From Sphingosinicella terrae (lineage in GTDB: Bacteria; Pseudomonadota; Alphaproteobacteria; Sphingomonadales; Sphingomonadaceae), in NCBI RefSeq assembly GCF_003347635.1, contig NZ_QDFY01000001.1:186001-250000 (forward strand): a stretch of DNA of 64,000 nucleotides. The letters run 5' to 3'. Below the pieces are notes generated by a model. That model was given only the letters and a program-made list of their open reading frames with translations, was not told the origin of the DNA and did no database searches. Of the stretch, positions 45,600 through 54,793 are shown one piece after another. Position 1 is the stretch's first letter. Every line of letters begins with the position of its first letter. The translations under genes were made by a program, and so were the position numbers.

Positions 45600-46610
45600 A
45601 TGATCGCCGGTACCGCTCTCGCGCGATGGCTCGCCGACGGCGCCGCCCAGGATGCCTCATTTGCCGGCCTCGACGCGGTCGCCCGCCGGTGGAGCGCCCA
45701 CCCGCTCATGGCGGGGCTCGAGCGCGACCTCATCGACATGCGCGATCGCACGCCGGAGAGGCTCATCGCCGCCGCCCGACGCTTCATGGACCGCGGCGAC
45801 GACGTCGAGGCGCTGATGGCGGATTTGATCGCCTCCTGCCGCACCGATCCCTTCTTCCGGCCGCCCTTCCAGCCGATCTCGACCGAGGTGCAGAATAGCC
45901 TGCTCCTCTATCACCATCCCGATTTGTCCATCTCGCTCGGCGTGACCGGGCTCGATGCCCTCGCCGCCAAGAAGTCCGGCCGGACCGGCGCCGCCTCGAT
46001 CAACTTCACCGGCTGCCTCACTTTGCTGCGCTTCATCCATGCCGGCGGCGCGATCGTCTCCCTGTGGGAGGCGCCGCCGGTCCCCGGGACCTTCACCTTC
46101 GCCGCGGCGGGCGCCTGCCGGCTGGTCGAGCGCCGCCGTATCGCCGACGGCGAGGAGCTGCTCGTCGACGGCCGCCAGCAAAGCTTCGTCATCGAGCATG
46201 CCGAAGCCGACATCCTGTTCTTCCACGCCGTCGCCCGGACCGGCTGCGCGCCGGTGGCCCTCGAATATGACAGCGACAGCCTGGCCTGCATCGGCGCCAC
46301 CGGCACCGACGAGGCCGGCGCCCGGCTGCAGATGATGGCGTCGCTGCTCCGCGCACTCGACCGCCAGGATGCTCTGCCGGTGCTTCGGGAGGCGCTGGCC
46401 AGCCCGCATTTCTTCATCCGCTGGCACGTCATGCGCGAGATGCTGGCGCTCGACGCCGAGGGGTCGCTGCCGTCGCTGCGCCGGCTCGCCGAGACGGATC
46501 CGCATCCCGACGTCCGCGCCGCCGCCCGCCAGACGCTCGATCTCTTCTTCGCGGACGAGGAGGCGCCGGTGCCGGCGCCGGCCGGAGAGGGGCAGGCATG
46601 CCCCGCCTGA
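45600..46610 (+). CDS. Cupin-like/HEAT-like protein, unknown function (possible peptide-modifying enzyme)
   Basis: A 336-residue protein without signal or membrane helix. The ATG at 45600 is favoured; AGGG lies about 10 bases upstream. The first ~110 residues are helical. The middle is beta-rich (LLLYHHPDLSISLGVTGLDAL, GGAIVSLWEAPPVPGTFTF, ADILFFHAVART), suggesting a jelly-roll. The C-terminal ~90 residues look like HEAT-type helical pairs (LPVLREALASPHFFIRWHVM, SLPSLRRLAETDPHPDVRAAA). The next gene has the same order of parts, with metal-type histidines better kept there. The 13-base overlap with it implies coupled translation. Family not recognised. Confidence 0.65.
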   Translation: MIAGTALARWLADGAAQDASFAGLDAVARRWSAHPLMAGLERDLIDMRDRTPERLIAAARRFMDRGDDVEALMADLIASCRTDPFFRPPFQPISTEVQNSLLLYHHPDLSISLGVTGLDALAAKKSGRTGAASINFTGCLTLLRFIHAGGAIVSLWEAPPVPGTFTFAAAGACRLVERRRIADGEELLVDGRQQSFVIEHAEADILFFHAVARTGCAPVALEYDSDSLACIGATGTDEAGARLQMMASLLRALDRQDALPVLREALASPHFFIRWHVMREMLALDAEGSLPSLRRLAETDPHPDVRAAARQTLDLFFADEEAPVPAPAGEGQACPA

Positions 46611-47548
46611 TCGAGGCCGAGACCGACGAGACGATCGAGCTGGCCGAGCTGATCGAACAGCTCGAGACTGCGGGCTTCGACGGCCGCGACGAGGACGGCT
46701 TCGCCGCCTTCGGGCCGGCGCTGCGCAAGCTCGCCAACAACCGGACGTTTCTCGCCGACCTGATGATCGAAGAGCTCAAGCGCAGCTGCGCCGGCCAGGT
46801 GCGCGACAACCAGTACAGCGCCCAGGTCATCATGCTCCACATGAGCGCCCGCAAATACTTCATCCGCGCCAACGTCTGGCCGGCCTTGGGCGACAGCGTC
46901 ATCCGCCACAGCGGCACCGATCCCTTCTTCTACGGGGTGCCGCACGACCACAATTTCTCGTTCCTCACCGTCGGCTATTTCGGGCCCGGCTATTGGAGCG
47001 ACTATTACGAATATGAGTATGGCGAGGTGGTCGGCTATCCCGGCGAGAGCGTGAACCTGCGCTTCGTCGAGAAGTCGCGGCTCGAGCCCGGCAAGGTCAT
47101 GCTCTACCGCGCCCACCGGGACGTCCACCTGCAGCTGCCGGCCGACGCCCTGTCGGTCTCGCTCAACATCCTCGAGGCGTCGCACAGCTCGGTCTTCCGC
47201 GACCAGTATCGCTTCGACGTCGAGCGCGGCCAGGTCGAGGGCATCCTCACCCGCACCTCGCTGGAGCCGATGCTCGCGCTCGCCGCCCATTATGGCGGCG
47301 AGGACGGAATGGACCTGATCGCCGAATTCGCGGCTCGCCACCCGAGCGACCGCATCCGCTGGTGCGCGCTGCGCGCACGCGCCGCCGCCGCTCGTGACCT
47401 CGACGGGCGCATCGCCGCCTTCGAGGCGGCGGCGCGCGGCGACTCCCGCCTCGTCGCTGCCATGGCGAGGCGGGAGGCTGCGCGGCTCGAGGCCCTGCGC
47501 GGCTGGATCGAGACGGCCCCCACGCCCGCCCTCCAGCCCGCCGCCTGA
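46598..47548 (+). CDS. Cupin-fold protein, putative metal-dependent enzyme paired with the previous gene
   Basis: A 316-residue soluble protein; ATG after GGAGAGGGGCAGGC. After ~120 helical residues a cupin-like core appears: GVPHDHNFSFLTVGYFGPGY (His-x-His), a Tyr/Glu-rich strand YYEYEYGEVVGYPG, and LEPGKVMLYRAHRDVHLQLP, which can supply a third His as in cupin motif 2. The C-terminal third is helical with repeats like HEAT motifs (LALAAHYGGEDGMDLIAEFA, RWCALRARAAAARDL). A metal-dependent oxygenase or hydroxylase acting on the 43-residue peptide is a testable guess. No known family was recognised with confidence. Confidence 0.65.
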   Translation: MPRLIEAETDETIELAELIEQLETAGFDGRDEDGFAAFGPALRKLANNRTFLADLMIEELKRSCAGQVRDNQYSAQVIMLHMSARKYFIRANVWPALGDSVIRHSGTDPFFYGVPHDHNFSFLTVGYFGPGYWSDYYEYEYGEVVGYPGESVNLRFVEKSRLEPGKVMLYRAHRDVHLQLPADALSVSLNILEASHSSVFRDQYRFDVERGQVEGILTRTSLEPMLALAAHYGGEDGMDLIAEFAARHPSDRIRWCALRARAAAARDLDGRIAAFEAAARGDSRLVAAMARREAARLEALRGWIETAPTPALQPAA

Positions 47549-47605
47549 GTATCCTCCCCTGAAGGGGGACCGCCCGAAGGGCGGGGGAGGGGTGTTGCCC
47601 CCTAC
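47549..47605. repeat. REP-like palindrome
   Basis: TATCCTCCCCTGAAGGGGGA, then CGCCCGAAGGGCGGGGGAGG. Sits directly behind the stop of the cupin-like gene. A related mosaic is at 31586-31636. Confidence 0.65.
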
Positions 47606-47678
47606 ACTCTCCCGTTGGCGCACCGCCCGCAAAGGTGGTACAATCATCGGCGGTGGGCTGTGGTTGAAGGAGTCGACT

Positions 47679-48236
47679 ATGGCTAGGTGCACGTACATGC
47701 TCGCTGCCTTGCTCGCGGCGAGTTCGGTTCCCGCCTTCGGAGCGATCACCGTCGTCGGGAGCAGCTCCGCCCGGATGTGCTTCGAGGCGGCGGATTCCCC
47801 GATGTCGCCGACGGCCCGTGACATGGCCTATTGCGACGAGGCCTTCCAGGGTGAGAGCCTGTCGCTCCACGACACGGTGGCGACCCACGTCAATCGCGGC
47901 ATCCTGCGGCTCCGCCGAAACCAGGTCGAGCCGGCCATCGCCGATTTCGACTCGGCGATGCGCCTCGATCCCGATCAGCCCGAGGCCTATCTGAACAAGG
48001 GCGCGGCTTTGATCCGGATGGAGCGCAATCCCGACGAGGCGCTGCAGCTCTTCACCATCGCGATCGATCGCCAGACGCGGCGGCCCGCCGTCGCCCATTT
48101 CGGCCGCGCCATCGCCAACGAGACGCTCGGCAACGTCCGCGCCGCCTATAACGACTATCGCCGCGCGAGCGAGCTCAGCCCCGACTGGCGCGACCCCCGC
48201 GTCGAGCTCCAGCGCTTCCGCGTCGTCAGCAACTGA
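47679..48236 (+). CDS. Secreted tetratricopeptide-repeat protein
   Basis: A 185-residue exported protein. ATG at 47679 after GAAGGAGTCGACT; signal peptide YMLAALLAASSVPAFG. Two to three TPR units follow: HVNRGILRLRRNQVEPAIADF, AYLNKGAALIRMERNPDEALQLF and HFGRAIANETLGNVRAAYNDY. Such proteins mediate protein-protein contacts in the periplasm. The two cysteines near residues 35-50 may pair. It follows the cupin-like gene by 130 bases with a REP between, so linkage to that cassette is uncertain. Confidence 0.8.
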   Translation: MARCTYMLAALLAASSVPAFGAITVVGSSSARMCFEAADSPMSPTARDMAYCDEAFQGESLSLHDTVATHVNRGILRLRRNQVEPAIADFDSAMRLDPDQPEAYLNKGAALIRMERNPDEALQLFTIAIDRQTRRPAVAHFGRAIANETLGNVRAAYNDYRRASELSPDWRDPRVELQRFRVVSN

Positions 48237-48253
48237 CGCGCCGGCTGCGCCGT

Positions 48254-48295
48254 CACCCTCCCTCTCCCTTGGGGAGAGGGTCGGGGTGAGGGGGT
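48254..48295. repeat. REP-like palindrome (family A)
   Basis: CACCCTCCCTCTCCCTTGGG followed by GAGAGGGTCGGGGTGAGGGG, a hairpin between the TPR gene and sodB. Confidence 0.7.
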
Positions 48296-48481
48296 TCGGT
48301 GTCCGAAGTCGGGCCTCGGTCGCTCACTCTCCGCTTCCGCGGGGATGATGCCTTGCGTCAGCTTCTGCCGGAAGGCCCTGTGGGCGTCGCCGCCCTCGCC
48401 CCCGAACGAAAAAAAGGAGGTGGCACCGCCTTCCTCTCCGGGGTAGCGGGAGACCGCACCCGAAAAGAGGAGGAATCAGTC

Positions 48482-49108
48482 ATGGCCTTTCGCCTTCCCG
48501 ATCTGCCTTACGCCAAGGACGCCCTCGGCGAGTACATGTCGGCCGAGACCCTCGAATTCCACCACGGCAAGCACCACAAGGCCTATGTCGACAAGACCAA
48601 CGGCATGGTCGGCGACAAGGGGCTGGAGGGCGCGTCGCTCTCCCAGGTGATCCTCGCCGCCAAGGAGAAGGGCGACAAGCCGCTGTTCAACAACAGCGCC
48701 CAGATCTGGAATCACAGCTTCTACTGGCAGTGCCTCGCCCCGGCCCAGGGCCAGCGCCCCACCGGCCGGCTCGCCGAGCTGATCGACGAGGGCTTCGGCT
48801 CGACCGACGCTTTGCTCGGCAAGCTGAAGGAGGAGGCGGTCGGCCACTTCTCCAACGGCTGGGCCTGGCTGGTGCTCGACGGCGGCAGCCTCAAGGTGAC
48901 CTCGCTCCACGACGCCGATTCGCCGGTCGCCTATGACGGCATGAAGCCTCTGCTCACGCTCGATGTGTGGGAGCACGCCTACTATATCGACTATCGCAAC
49001 GCCCGCCCGGACTTTGCCGAGAAGGTGCTCGGCAATATCGTCAACTGGGAGTTCGTCGCCCAGAATCTCGACGGTAACGGCATCGCCCGCGCCGATCAGG
49101 AGGGCTGA
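48482..49108 (+). CDS. sodB: Superoxide dismutase, iron type
   Basis: A 208-residue cytosolic Fe/Mn superoxide dismutase. Metal ligands: His in SAETLEFHHGKHHKAYV, His in NNSAQIWNHSFYWQ, and Asp/His in TLDVWEHAYYIDYRN. The Gln in NNSAQIWNH is at the position that distinguishes iron enzymes. The ATG at 48482 follows AAGAGGAGGAATCAG; the frame is open upstream but lacks a start signal. It converts superoxide to peroxide and oxygen. Flanked by REP palindromes on both sides, it is probably transcribed alone. Confidence 0.93.
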   Translation: MAFRLPDLPYAKDALGEYMSAETLEFHHGKHHKAYVDKTNGMVGDKGLEGASLSQVILAAKEKGDKPLFNNSAQIWNHSFYWQCLAPAQGQRPTGRLAELIDEGFGSTDALLGKLKEEAVGHFSNGWAWLVLDGGSLKVTSLHDADSPVAYDGMKPLLTLDVWEHAYYIDYRNARPDFAEKVLGNIVNWEFVAQNLDGNGIARADQEG

Positions 49109-49117
49109 GGCCCAAGA

Positions 49118-49219
49118 TCCCCTCTCCCCCTCAGGGGAGAGGGTTAGGGAGAGGGGGGAAGTGACGCCACCCGCCGAGACTCCCCCTCTCTCCATCTCTC
49201 TCCCCTGAAGGGGAGAGAG
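49118..49219. repeat. Palindromic REP-like pair (family A)
   Basis: TCCCCTCTCCCCCTCAGGGG and the inverted CTCTCCCCTGAAGGGGAGAG enclose about 50 bases. Lies between the convergent sodB and ABC permease genes and may act as a two-way terminator. Confidence 0.75.
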
Positions 49220-49226
49220 GGCCAAG

Positions 49227-49997
49227 TCAGGCCTTCAGCCGGTAGCCCGTCCGGAAGATCCACCACACGATTCCGAGGCAGGCCAGGAAGAAGGCGAAGG
49301 TCGCCCCCAGGCTCACCCAGACGCCGACGTCGGCGGTGCCGAAGAAGGTCCAGCGGAAGCCGCTGATCAGATAGACGACCGGGTTGAAGAGGGTCGCCGT
49401 CCGCCACGGCTCGGGCAGCATGTCGATCGAGTAGAAGGCGCCGCCGAGAAAGGTGAGCGGCGTCACCACCAGCAAGGGGATCACCTGCAGCTGCTCGAAG
49501 CCCTTCGCCCAGATGCCGATGATGAAGCCGAACAGGCAGAAGGTCGCGGCAATCAGCAGCAGGAAGGCGATCATCAGCAACGGATGGGCGATGTGGACGT
49601 CGACGAACAGGTTCGCCGTCGCCAGGATGACCAGGGCGACGATCATCGACTTGGTCGCCGCCGCGCCGACATAGCCGAGCACCGTCTCGAAGGCGGACAG
49701 CGGCGCCGACAGCAATTCGTAGATGGTGCCGGTGAAGCGCGGCATGTGGATCCCGAAGGAGGCGTTGAAGATGCTCTCGGTGAACAGAGAGAGCATCATC
49801 AGCCCGGGCACGATGAAGGTGCCGTAGTCGACGCCGTCAATCTCGGCCATGCGCGATCCGATCGCCGCCCCGAACACGATGAAATAGAGCGAGGTGGTGA
49901 TCACCGGCACCGCCAGGCCGGTCCACAGGGTGCGGCGGAAGCGGTGCAGCTCGAAGCGGTAGATCGCCCAGACGCCATGCGCGTTGAAGCCGCTCAT
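49227..49997 (-). CDS. ABC-2 type transporter permease
   Basis: A 256-residue integral membrane protein with six predicted TM helices (for example [72 protein letters not shown]) and the ABC-2 signature near [21 protein letters not shown]. NodJ/YadH-like exporters have this form. It starts one base after the ATP-binding subunit's stop codon, so both form one exporter. It is the last gene of the dapF-mtaB-ftsY-yciB operon. Substrate unknown. Confidence 0.88.
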   Translation of the reverse strand: MSGFNAHGVWAIYRFELHRFRRTLWTGLAVPVITTSLYFIVFGAAIGSRMAEIDGVDYGTFIVPGLMMLSLFTESIFNASFGIHMPRFTGTIYELLSAPLSAFETVLGYVGAAATKSMIVALVILATANLFVDVHIAHPLLMIAFLLLIAATFCLFGFIIGIWAKGFEQLQVIPLLVVTPLTFLGGAFYSIDMLPEPWRTATLFNPVVYLISGFRWTFFGTADVGVWVSLGATFAFFLACLGIVWWIFRTGYRLKA

Positions 49998-49998
49998 C

Positions 49999-50931
49999 TC
50001 AATCCTTCCGCTCGCTGACCAGGCTGACGAAGATCTCCTCGAGCGAGCTCTGGTGGGTGTTGAGGTCGGTGAAGCCGATGCCCAGGTCGCGCAGCTTGGC
50101 CAGCAGCGAGGGCACGCCGGTACGATCGGCCTTGGCGTCGAATTCGTAATGGAGGGCGTGGCCGCCGTCGTTGAGCTCGACCTTCCACTCGGCGAGCTCG
50201 GCAGGCAGGACCGCCAGCGGCTCGGCGAGCTGCAGGGTCAGCGCCTTCTTGCCGAGCTTGCGCATCAGGCTGGTCTTCTCCTCGGCGAGGATGAGCTCGC
50301 CCCGGCTGATCACGCCGACCCGGTCGGCCATCTCCTCGGCTTCCTCGATATAATGGGTGGTGAGGATGATGGTGACGCCGCCCTCGCGCAGCCGGCGGAC
50401 CAGCTGCCACATGTCGCGCCGGAGCTCGACGTCGACGCCCGCGGTGGGCTCGTCGAGGAACAGGATCTGCGGATCGTGGGCGAGCGCCTTGGCGATCATC
50501 ACCCGGCGCTTCATGCCCCCGGACAGCTCGCGGATGCGGGTGTCGCGCTTGTCCCAGAGCGACAGGTCCCTCAACACCTGCTCGACGCGGCCCGGATCGG
50601 GCGGGCAGCCGAACAGGCCGCGGCTGAACGCGACGGTGTCGCGGACCGCCTCGAACTGGTCGGTATGCAGCTCCTGCGGCACCAGGCCGATCTTGCGCCG
50701 GGCGCCGCGATAGTCGCGGATGATGTCGTGGCCGTCGGCGGTGACGGTGCCGCTGGTCGGGGTGACCAGACCGCACACGATACTGATCATCGTCGTCTTG
50801 CCGGCCCCGTTCGGCCCGAGCAGGGCGAAGATCTCGCCCCGCGCGATGTCGAGGTCGAGCGGTTTCAGCGCCTGCAGCCCCGACGCATAGGTCTTGCTCA
50901 GTCCCCTGATCGAAAGCACAGGCTCCAACAT
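49999..50931 (-). CDS. ABC transporter ATP-binding protein
   Basis: A 310-residue ATPase. Walker [14 protein letters not shown]-loop region [14 protein letters not shown], signature [15 protein letters not shown], Walker [18 protein letters not shown] and H-loop [14 protein letters not shown]. The C-terminal ~90 residues form an extra domain as in CcmA/DrrA/NodI-type exporters. It pairs with the ABC-2 permease just downstream and starts 7 bases after yciB ends. NodI or YadG would be reasonable comparisons, but the cargo is not known. Confidence 0.92.
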   Translation of the reverse strand: MLEPVLSIRGLSKTYASGLQALKPLDLDIARGEIFALLGPNGAGKTTMISIVCGLVTPTSGTVTADGHDIIRDYRGARRKIGLVPQELHTDQFEAVRDTVAFSRGLFGCPPDPGRVEQVLRDLSLWDKRDTRIRELSGGMKRRVMIAKALAHDPQILFLDEPTAGVDVELRRDMWQLVRRLREGGVTIILTTHYIEEAEEMADRVGVISRGELILAEEKTSLMRKLGKKALTLQLAEPLAVLPAELAEWKVELNDGGHALHYEFDAKADRTGVPSLLAKLRDLGIGFTDLNTHQSSLEEIFVSLVSERKD

Positions 50932-50938
50932 CTTCCTC

Positions 50939-51592
50939 CTATTGGGTCGGTGGGACCGGCGGCTCTTCCGGCGATTCCTCGAGGGCGAAGCCGTGCCGCA
51001 TCAGCATCGGCACGTTGGCGATCATGAACAGGAAGGTGACCGGCAGGAACAGCCACAGCTTGAGCGCGATCCAGGTGTCGGTCGAGGTCATCCGCCAGAT
51101 CGCCTCGTTGGCGACCGCCATGGTGACGAAGAAACCCACCCAGTTGCGGGTGAGCAGGTACCAGCCGCGCTCGGACAGGCCCGGATAGACGGTGCCGAGC
51201 ACCAGCTTGAGCAGGTTGCGGCCGGTGACGAGGCCGAACAGCAGGATCCCGGCGACGAACAGATAGTAGATGGTCGGCTTGATCTTGATGAACGTCTCGT
51301 TGTGCAGCCAGATGGTGAGGCCGCCGAAGATCACCACCATGATCCCCGAGAACCACAGCAGAGGCGAGATGTGGCGATAGCGGATCTGCGAGATCAGCAT
51401 CGCCAGTATCATCGCCACCATGAACACGCCGGTGGCGACAAACACCTTCAGCGAATCCGGAACCGGCGCGAAGAAGTTGGTGAGGAAGAAGGCGAGCAGG
51501 GGCCCGAGGTCGATGAGCAGGCGCGCGCCCGCACTCGGGCCGGCCGGGGCATCGGGCTCGGGCCGCGGCGTTTCCTTGGTCTCGACGTTCAT
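50939..51592 (-). CDS. yciB: Inner membrane septation protein A (YciB/IspZ family)
   Basis: A 217-residue membrane protein with five to six TM helices and the YciB signatures: [57 protein letters not shown] and [19 protein letters not shown]. Related proteins affect cell-envelope synthesis and septation. The ATG shares a base with the ftsY stop (TGATG), as expected for an operon. It has an N-terminal Pro/Ala-rich extension of about 25 residues. Confidence 0.92.
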   Translation of the reverse strand: MNVETKETPRPEPDAPAGPSAGARLLIDLGPLLAFFLTNFFAPVPDSLKVFVATGVFMVAMILAMLISQIRYRHISPLLWFSGIMVVIFGGLTIWLHNETFIKIKPTIYYLFVAGILLFGLVTGRNLLKLVLGTVYPGLSERGWYLLTRNWVGFFVTMAVANEAIWRMTSTDTWIALKLWLFLPVTFLFMIANVPMLMRHGFALEESPEEPPVPPTQ

Positions 51593-52515
51593 CAGGCCGC
51601 TCCCGCAATCGCGCGCGCCGCTTCGGCCGGGTCGAACGGACGCAGGTCGTCCATGCCCTCGCCGATGCCGATGGCATGGATGGGAAGCCCGTAGCGGTCG
51701 GCGGCGGCGACCATGACGCCGCCGCGCGCGGTGCCGTCGAGCTTGGTCATGACCAGGCCGGTGACGCCGGCCACCTCCCTGAACACCTCGATCTGGCTCA
51801 GCGCGTTCTGTCCCGTGGTGGCGTCGAGGACGAGGACGACGTCGTGCGGCGCGGCCGGGTTGAGCCGGCCGAGCACGCGGCGGATCTTGGCGAGCTCGTC
51901 CATCAGGTTCTTCTTGTTCTGGAGCCGGCCCGCGGTGTCGACGATGAGCACGTCGATGCCCTCGGCGGTCGCCTTCTTGACGCCGTCAAAGACGATGGCG
52001 GAGCTGTCCGAGCCTTCCGGCCCGGCGATCACCGGCACGCCGGCGCGGTCCGCCCAGATCCGCAATTGCTCGATCGCCGCCGCCCGGAATGTGTCGCCGG
52101 CGGCGAGCAGCACCGAATAATCCTGCTCCTGGAAGAGGTGGGCGAGCTTGGCGATCGTCGTCGTCTTGCCCGACCCGTTGACGCCGACGACGAGGATCAC
52201 CTGCGGCCGCGGGAAGGCGTCGATCTCGAGCGGCTCGGCGACCGGGCGGAGGATCTTCTCCAGTTCCTGGGCGACGACCTGCCTCACCGCCTGCTCCGTG
52301 ACGCCGAGCTCGAACTTCTCCTCGGCGAGCCGGGCGCGGACCTTGGCCGCCGTCTCGGGTCCGAGGTCCGAGGCGACCAGAGCCTCCTCGATGGCCTCGA
52401 GCGAGTCCTCGTCGAGCGCGGCCTTGTTGAGCAGGCCGGTCAGATTGTCGCCGAGCCGGTCCGACGTCTTGCGGAAGCCGGCGCGCATGCGTTCGTACCA
52501 GGGCAGGTCGGTCAC
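51592..52515 (-). CDS. ftsY: Signal recognition particle receptor FtsY
   Basis: A 307-residue SRP-type GTPase. NG domain: the N-domain helical bundle starts at LNKAALDEDSLEAIEEALVA. G motifs are VNGSGKTTTIAKLA, FRAAAIEQLRIWADR, VDTAGRLQNKKNLMDELAKI and TKLDGTARGG. The long acidic A-domain of E. coli FtsY is absent, as in other alphaproteobacteria. It docks ribosome-SRP complexes at the inner membrane; its partner ffh lies 2.4 kb away on the other strand. The start overlaps the mtaB stop by four bases (ATGA). Confidence 0.95.
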   Translation of the reverse strand: MTDLPWYERMRAGFRKTSDRLGDNLTGLLNKAALDEDSLEAIEEALVASDLGPETAAKVRARLAEEKFELGVTEQAVRQVVAQELEKILRPVAEPLEIDAFPRPQVILVVGVNGSGKTTTIAKLAHLFQEQDYSVLLAAGDTFRAAAIEQLRIWADRAGVPVIAGPEGSDSSAIVFDGVKKATAEGIDVLIVDTAGRLQNKKNLMDELAKIRRVLGRLNPAAPHDVVLVLDATTGQNALSQIEVFREVAGVTGLVMTKLDGTARGGVMVAAADRYGLPIHAIGIGEGMDDLRPFDPAEAARAIAGAA

Positions 52516-53861
52516 GCGGCCACCCCGATCAACTGGTCATTCTCGACGGCGATGACGGTCACGTCCACGATGCTGCCTTTTTCTCTTGTCTTGACGTCCG
52601 GAGTGCCGGCGACCCGCACCGGCGCGAAATTCTCGGCATGGCCGACCGAGGCCGCCGCTTCCGCCCGCTCGACCAGCACCCGCTGGCGGGTGCCGACCAG
52701 GCGCTGCAGCCAGGCGGCCCGGCGCCGCGCGCTCGCCTCGCGCAGCCGCCGCGCCCGCGCCTTCGCCGTGCCGGGATCGACCTGCGGCATCCGCGCCGCC
52801 GGCGTGCCCCGTTTCGGCGAATAAGGGAAGATGTGCCCGAAGACGATGTCGCATTGCTCGACGAGGGCGAGGCTGTTCGCGTGCATCGCCTCGGTCTCGG
52901 TCGGGAATCCGGCGATGAGATCGGCGCCGATCGCGATCTCCGGCCTTTTCGCCTTGAGCCGCGTGACGGTCTCGACCGCGTCGGCGCGCAGGTGCCGCCG
53001 CTTCATCCGCTTGAGGATGAGGTCGTCGCCGGCCTGAAAGCTCATATGGAGGTGCGGCATGAATCGCGGCTCGCCGACGGCGATGTCGAACAGCCGCGCG
53101 TCCATCTCGATGCAGTCGAGCGACGACAGCCGCAGCCGCTCCAGGTCGGGCACGTGCCGCAGGATCCGCTCGACGAGCAGGCCGAGGCTCGGCGATCCGG
53201 GCAGATCGGGGCCGTAGCTGGTGACGTCGACCCCGGTGAGCACGATCTCGCGATGGCCTTCGCCGACCAGCGCCTTGATCCGGTCGATCACCAGCCCGGC
53301 CGGCACCGACCGGCTGTTGCCGCGGCCGAACGGGATGATGCAGAAGGTGCAGCGATGGTCGCAGCCATTCTGCACCTCGACGAACCCGCGCGTCCGTTCC
53401 GCATAAGCCGCGGCAAGATGCGGCGCCTGCTCCCGCACCGCCATGATGTCGGAGACCCGGACCTCGGCCTGCGCGGAAAAAAGACGATCGTTCGTCCCGA
53501 GCGAAGTCGAGGGGCGCGCTTCCGACTCCGTCCCGGGCGCCGCCGCCGGCGTCGAAAGGCTCGGCACGAACGATCCTGAAGCCATCTTCTCCCGGTTTCC
53601 CAGCACCCGCGCCACCTCGGGCATCCGCGCGAAGATCTCCGGCTCGACCTGGGCCGCGCAGCCGGTGACGACGATGCGCGCGTCCGGCCGCGCCTTCCTG
53701 GCCCGGCGGATCGCCTGGCGGGTCTGGCGGACCGCCTCGTTGGTGACGGCGCAGCTGTTGACGATGACGAGATCGTCCTGGCCTCCGGCGAGCCGCCGCA
53801 TCGCCTCGCTCTCCGCGGCATTCAGCCGGCAGCCGAGGGTGATGATCTCCGGTCCCGTCAT
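52512..53861 (-). CDS. mtaB: tRNA (N6-threonylcarbamoyladenosine 37-C2)-methylthiotransferase MtaB
   Basis: A 449-residue radical SAM methylthiotransferase. N-terminal cluster cysteines are C11 (TLGCRLNAAESE), C37 (VNSCAVTNEA) and C68 (VTGCAAQ). The radical SAM motif CDHRCTFC is at 167-174, and a C-terminal TRAM-like domain ends the chain. It converts t6A37 to ms2t6A37 in tRNA. Residues about 97-128 are an extra segment that coincides with a palindromic repeat (53485-53575) inserted in frame, between the N-terminal and radical SAM domains, where a linker loop is expected. The start overlaps the dapF stop (ATGA). Confidence 0.93.
   Translation of the reverse strand: MTGPEIITLGCRLNAAESEAMRRLAGGQDDLVIVNSCAVTNEAVRQTRQAIRRARKARPDARIVVTGCAAQVEPEIFARMPEVARVLGNREKMASGSFVPSLSTPAAAPGTESEARPSTSLGTNDRLFSAQAEVRVSDIMAVREQAPHLAAAYAERTRGFVEVQNGCDHRCTFCIIPFGRGNSRSVPAGLVIDRIKALVGEGHREIVLTGVDVTSYGPDLPGSPSLGLLVERILRHVPDLERLRLSSLDCIEMDARLFDIAVGEPRFMPHLHMSFQAGDDLILKRMKRRHLRADAVETVTRLKAKRPEIAIGADLIAGFPTETEAMHANSLALVEQCDIVFGHIFPYSPKRGTPAARMPQVDPGTAKARARRLREASARRRAAWLQRLVGTRQRVLVERAEAAASVGHAENFAPVRVAGTPDVKTREKGSIVDVTVIAVENDQLIGVAA
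53485..53575. repeat. REP-like doublet inserted in frame inside mtaB
   Basis: Left arm GATCGTTCGTCCCGAGCGAA at 53486; right arm, read as reverse complement, GATCGTTCGTGCCGAGCCTT ending near 53574. About 90 bases in total, all open in the mtaB frame, encoding residues such as FVPSLSTPA and RPSTSLGTNDR. Coding is preserved across the insert. Confidence 0.8.
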
Positions 53862-54646
53862 CCCGGCAGCTCGCCGGTGAAGACGTGGGTGGCCGGGCCG
53901 CTCATCCGGATCGTCTCGCCTGGCGCCCAGGCGATCTCGAGCGTGCCGCCCGGCAGGCGCACCTCGACCGGGCTGGTCGCCAGCTTGCGGCGGATCGCCG
54001 CGACCGCGGTGGCGCAGGCGCCGGTGCCGCAGGCGAGGGTGAGGCCGGCGCCGCGCTCCCACACCCGCAGCCGGACGATGCCGCCCTCGATCGAGGCGAT
54101 GTTGACGTTGACCCGCTCGGGGAAGAGCGAGTCGTGCTCGATCTGCGGGCCGAGCCGCTCGAGCTCAACCGCGGCGGCATCGTCGACGAAGAAGATGATG
54201 TGCGGGTTGCCGACATTGACGGCGGCCGGATCGGCGAGATCCTCCCAGGCGACCGGCATGTTAGCCGTGTCCATCGGATAAGCGAGCGGGATCTCGTCCC
54301 AGCCGAAACGGGCCTCGCCCATCTCGACCGCCGCGCCCTGGCCGTTGGCCTGGCCGCGAATGATGCCGCCGGCGGTCTCGATGGTGACGTCGCCGCCTTC
54401 GATCAGCGCGACGCAGCGCGAGGCGTTGCCGCAGGATTCGACCTCGCCCCCGTCCGAGTTCCAGATCCGCATCCTGACGTCGGCGACGTCGGAGGGGCCG
54501 AGCAGGATGAGCTGGTCGCAGCCCACGCCGGTGCGCCGGTCGGCGATCGCCCGCGCCCGCGCCGCGTCCATCTCGACCGCGCCCTCGCGGGCGTCGAGGA
54601 TGACGAAATCGTTGCCGAGGCCGTGCATCTTGCGGAAGCGGGTCAT
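53858..54646 (-). CDS. dapF: Diaminopimelate epimerase
   Basis: A 262-residue enzyme converting LL- to meso-diaminopimelate for lysine and peptidoglycan. The two catalytic cysteines are in VESCGNASRCVA and LACGTGACATAV. The N terminus FRKMHGLGNDFVILDAREG is the family hallmark. First gene of a five- to six-gene operon with mtaB, ftsY, yciB and the ABC exporter. It diverges from ffh across 225 bases. Confidence 0.95.
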   Translation of the reverse strand: MTRFRKMHGLGNDFVILDAREGAVEMDAARARAIADRRTGVGCDQLILLGPSDVADVRMRIWNSDGGEVESCGNASRCVALIEGGDVTIETAGGIIRGQANGQGAAVEMGEARFGWDEIPLAYPMDTANMPVAWEDLADPAAVNVGNPHIIFFVDDAAAVELERLGPQIEHDSLFPERVNVNIASIEGGIVRLRVWERGAGLTLACGTGACATAVAAIRRKLATSPVEVRLPGGTLEIAWAPGETIRMSGPATHVFTGELPG

Positions 54647-54793
54647 TGCGCAGGCGATCTAGGTGCTGGATGGGGCCAAGTCCACCGCGGGCGCTGATCT
54701 CCTGCCCCCCGCCTTGCCTTCCCTTGTCTCTCCCGCTATGCGCGCCCACATCCCGATCACGGGTGAGTGCTGAAGCGCCACGCGCGCACGCTG

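Noticed and set aside
44959-45660. N-terminal extension of the phosphotransferase through the REP region and opposite the small peptide gene
   Set aside because: It translates repeats and the antisense of the peptide gene; the GTG at 44958 gives normal family length.
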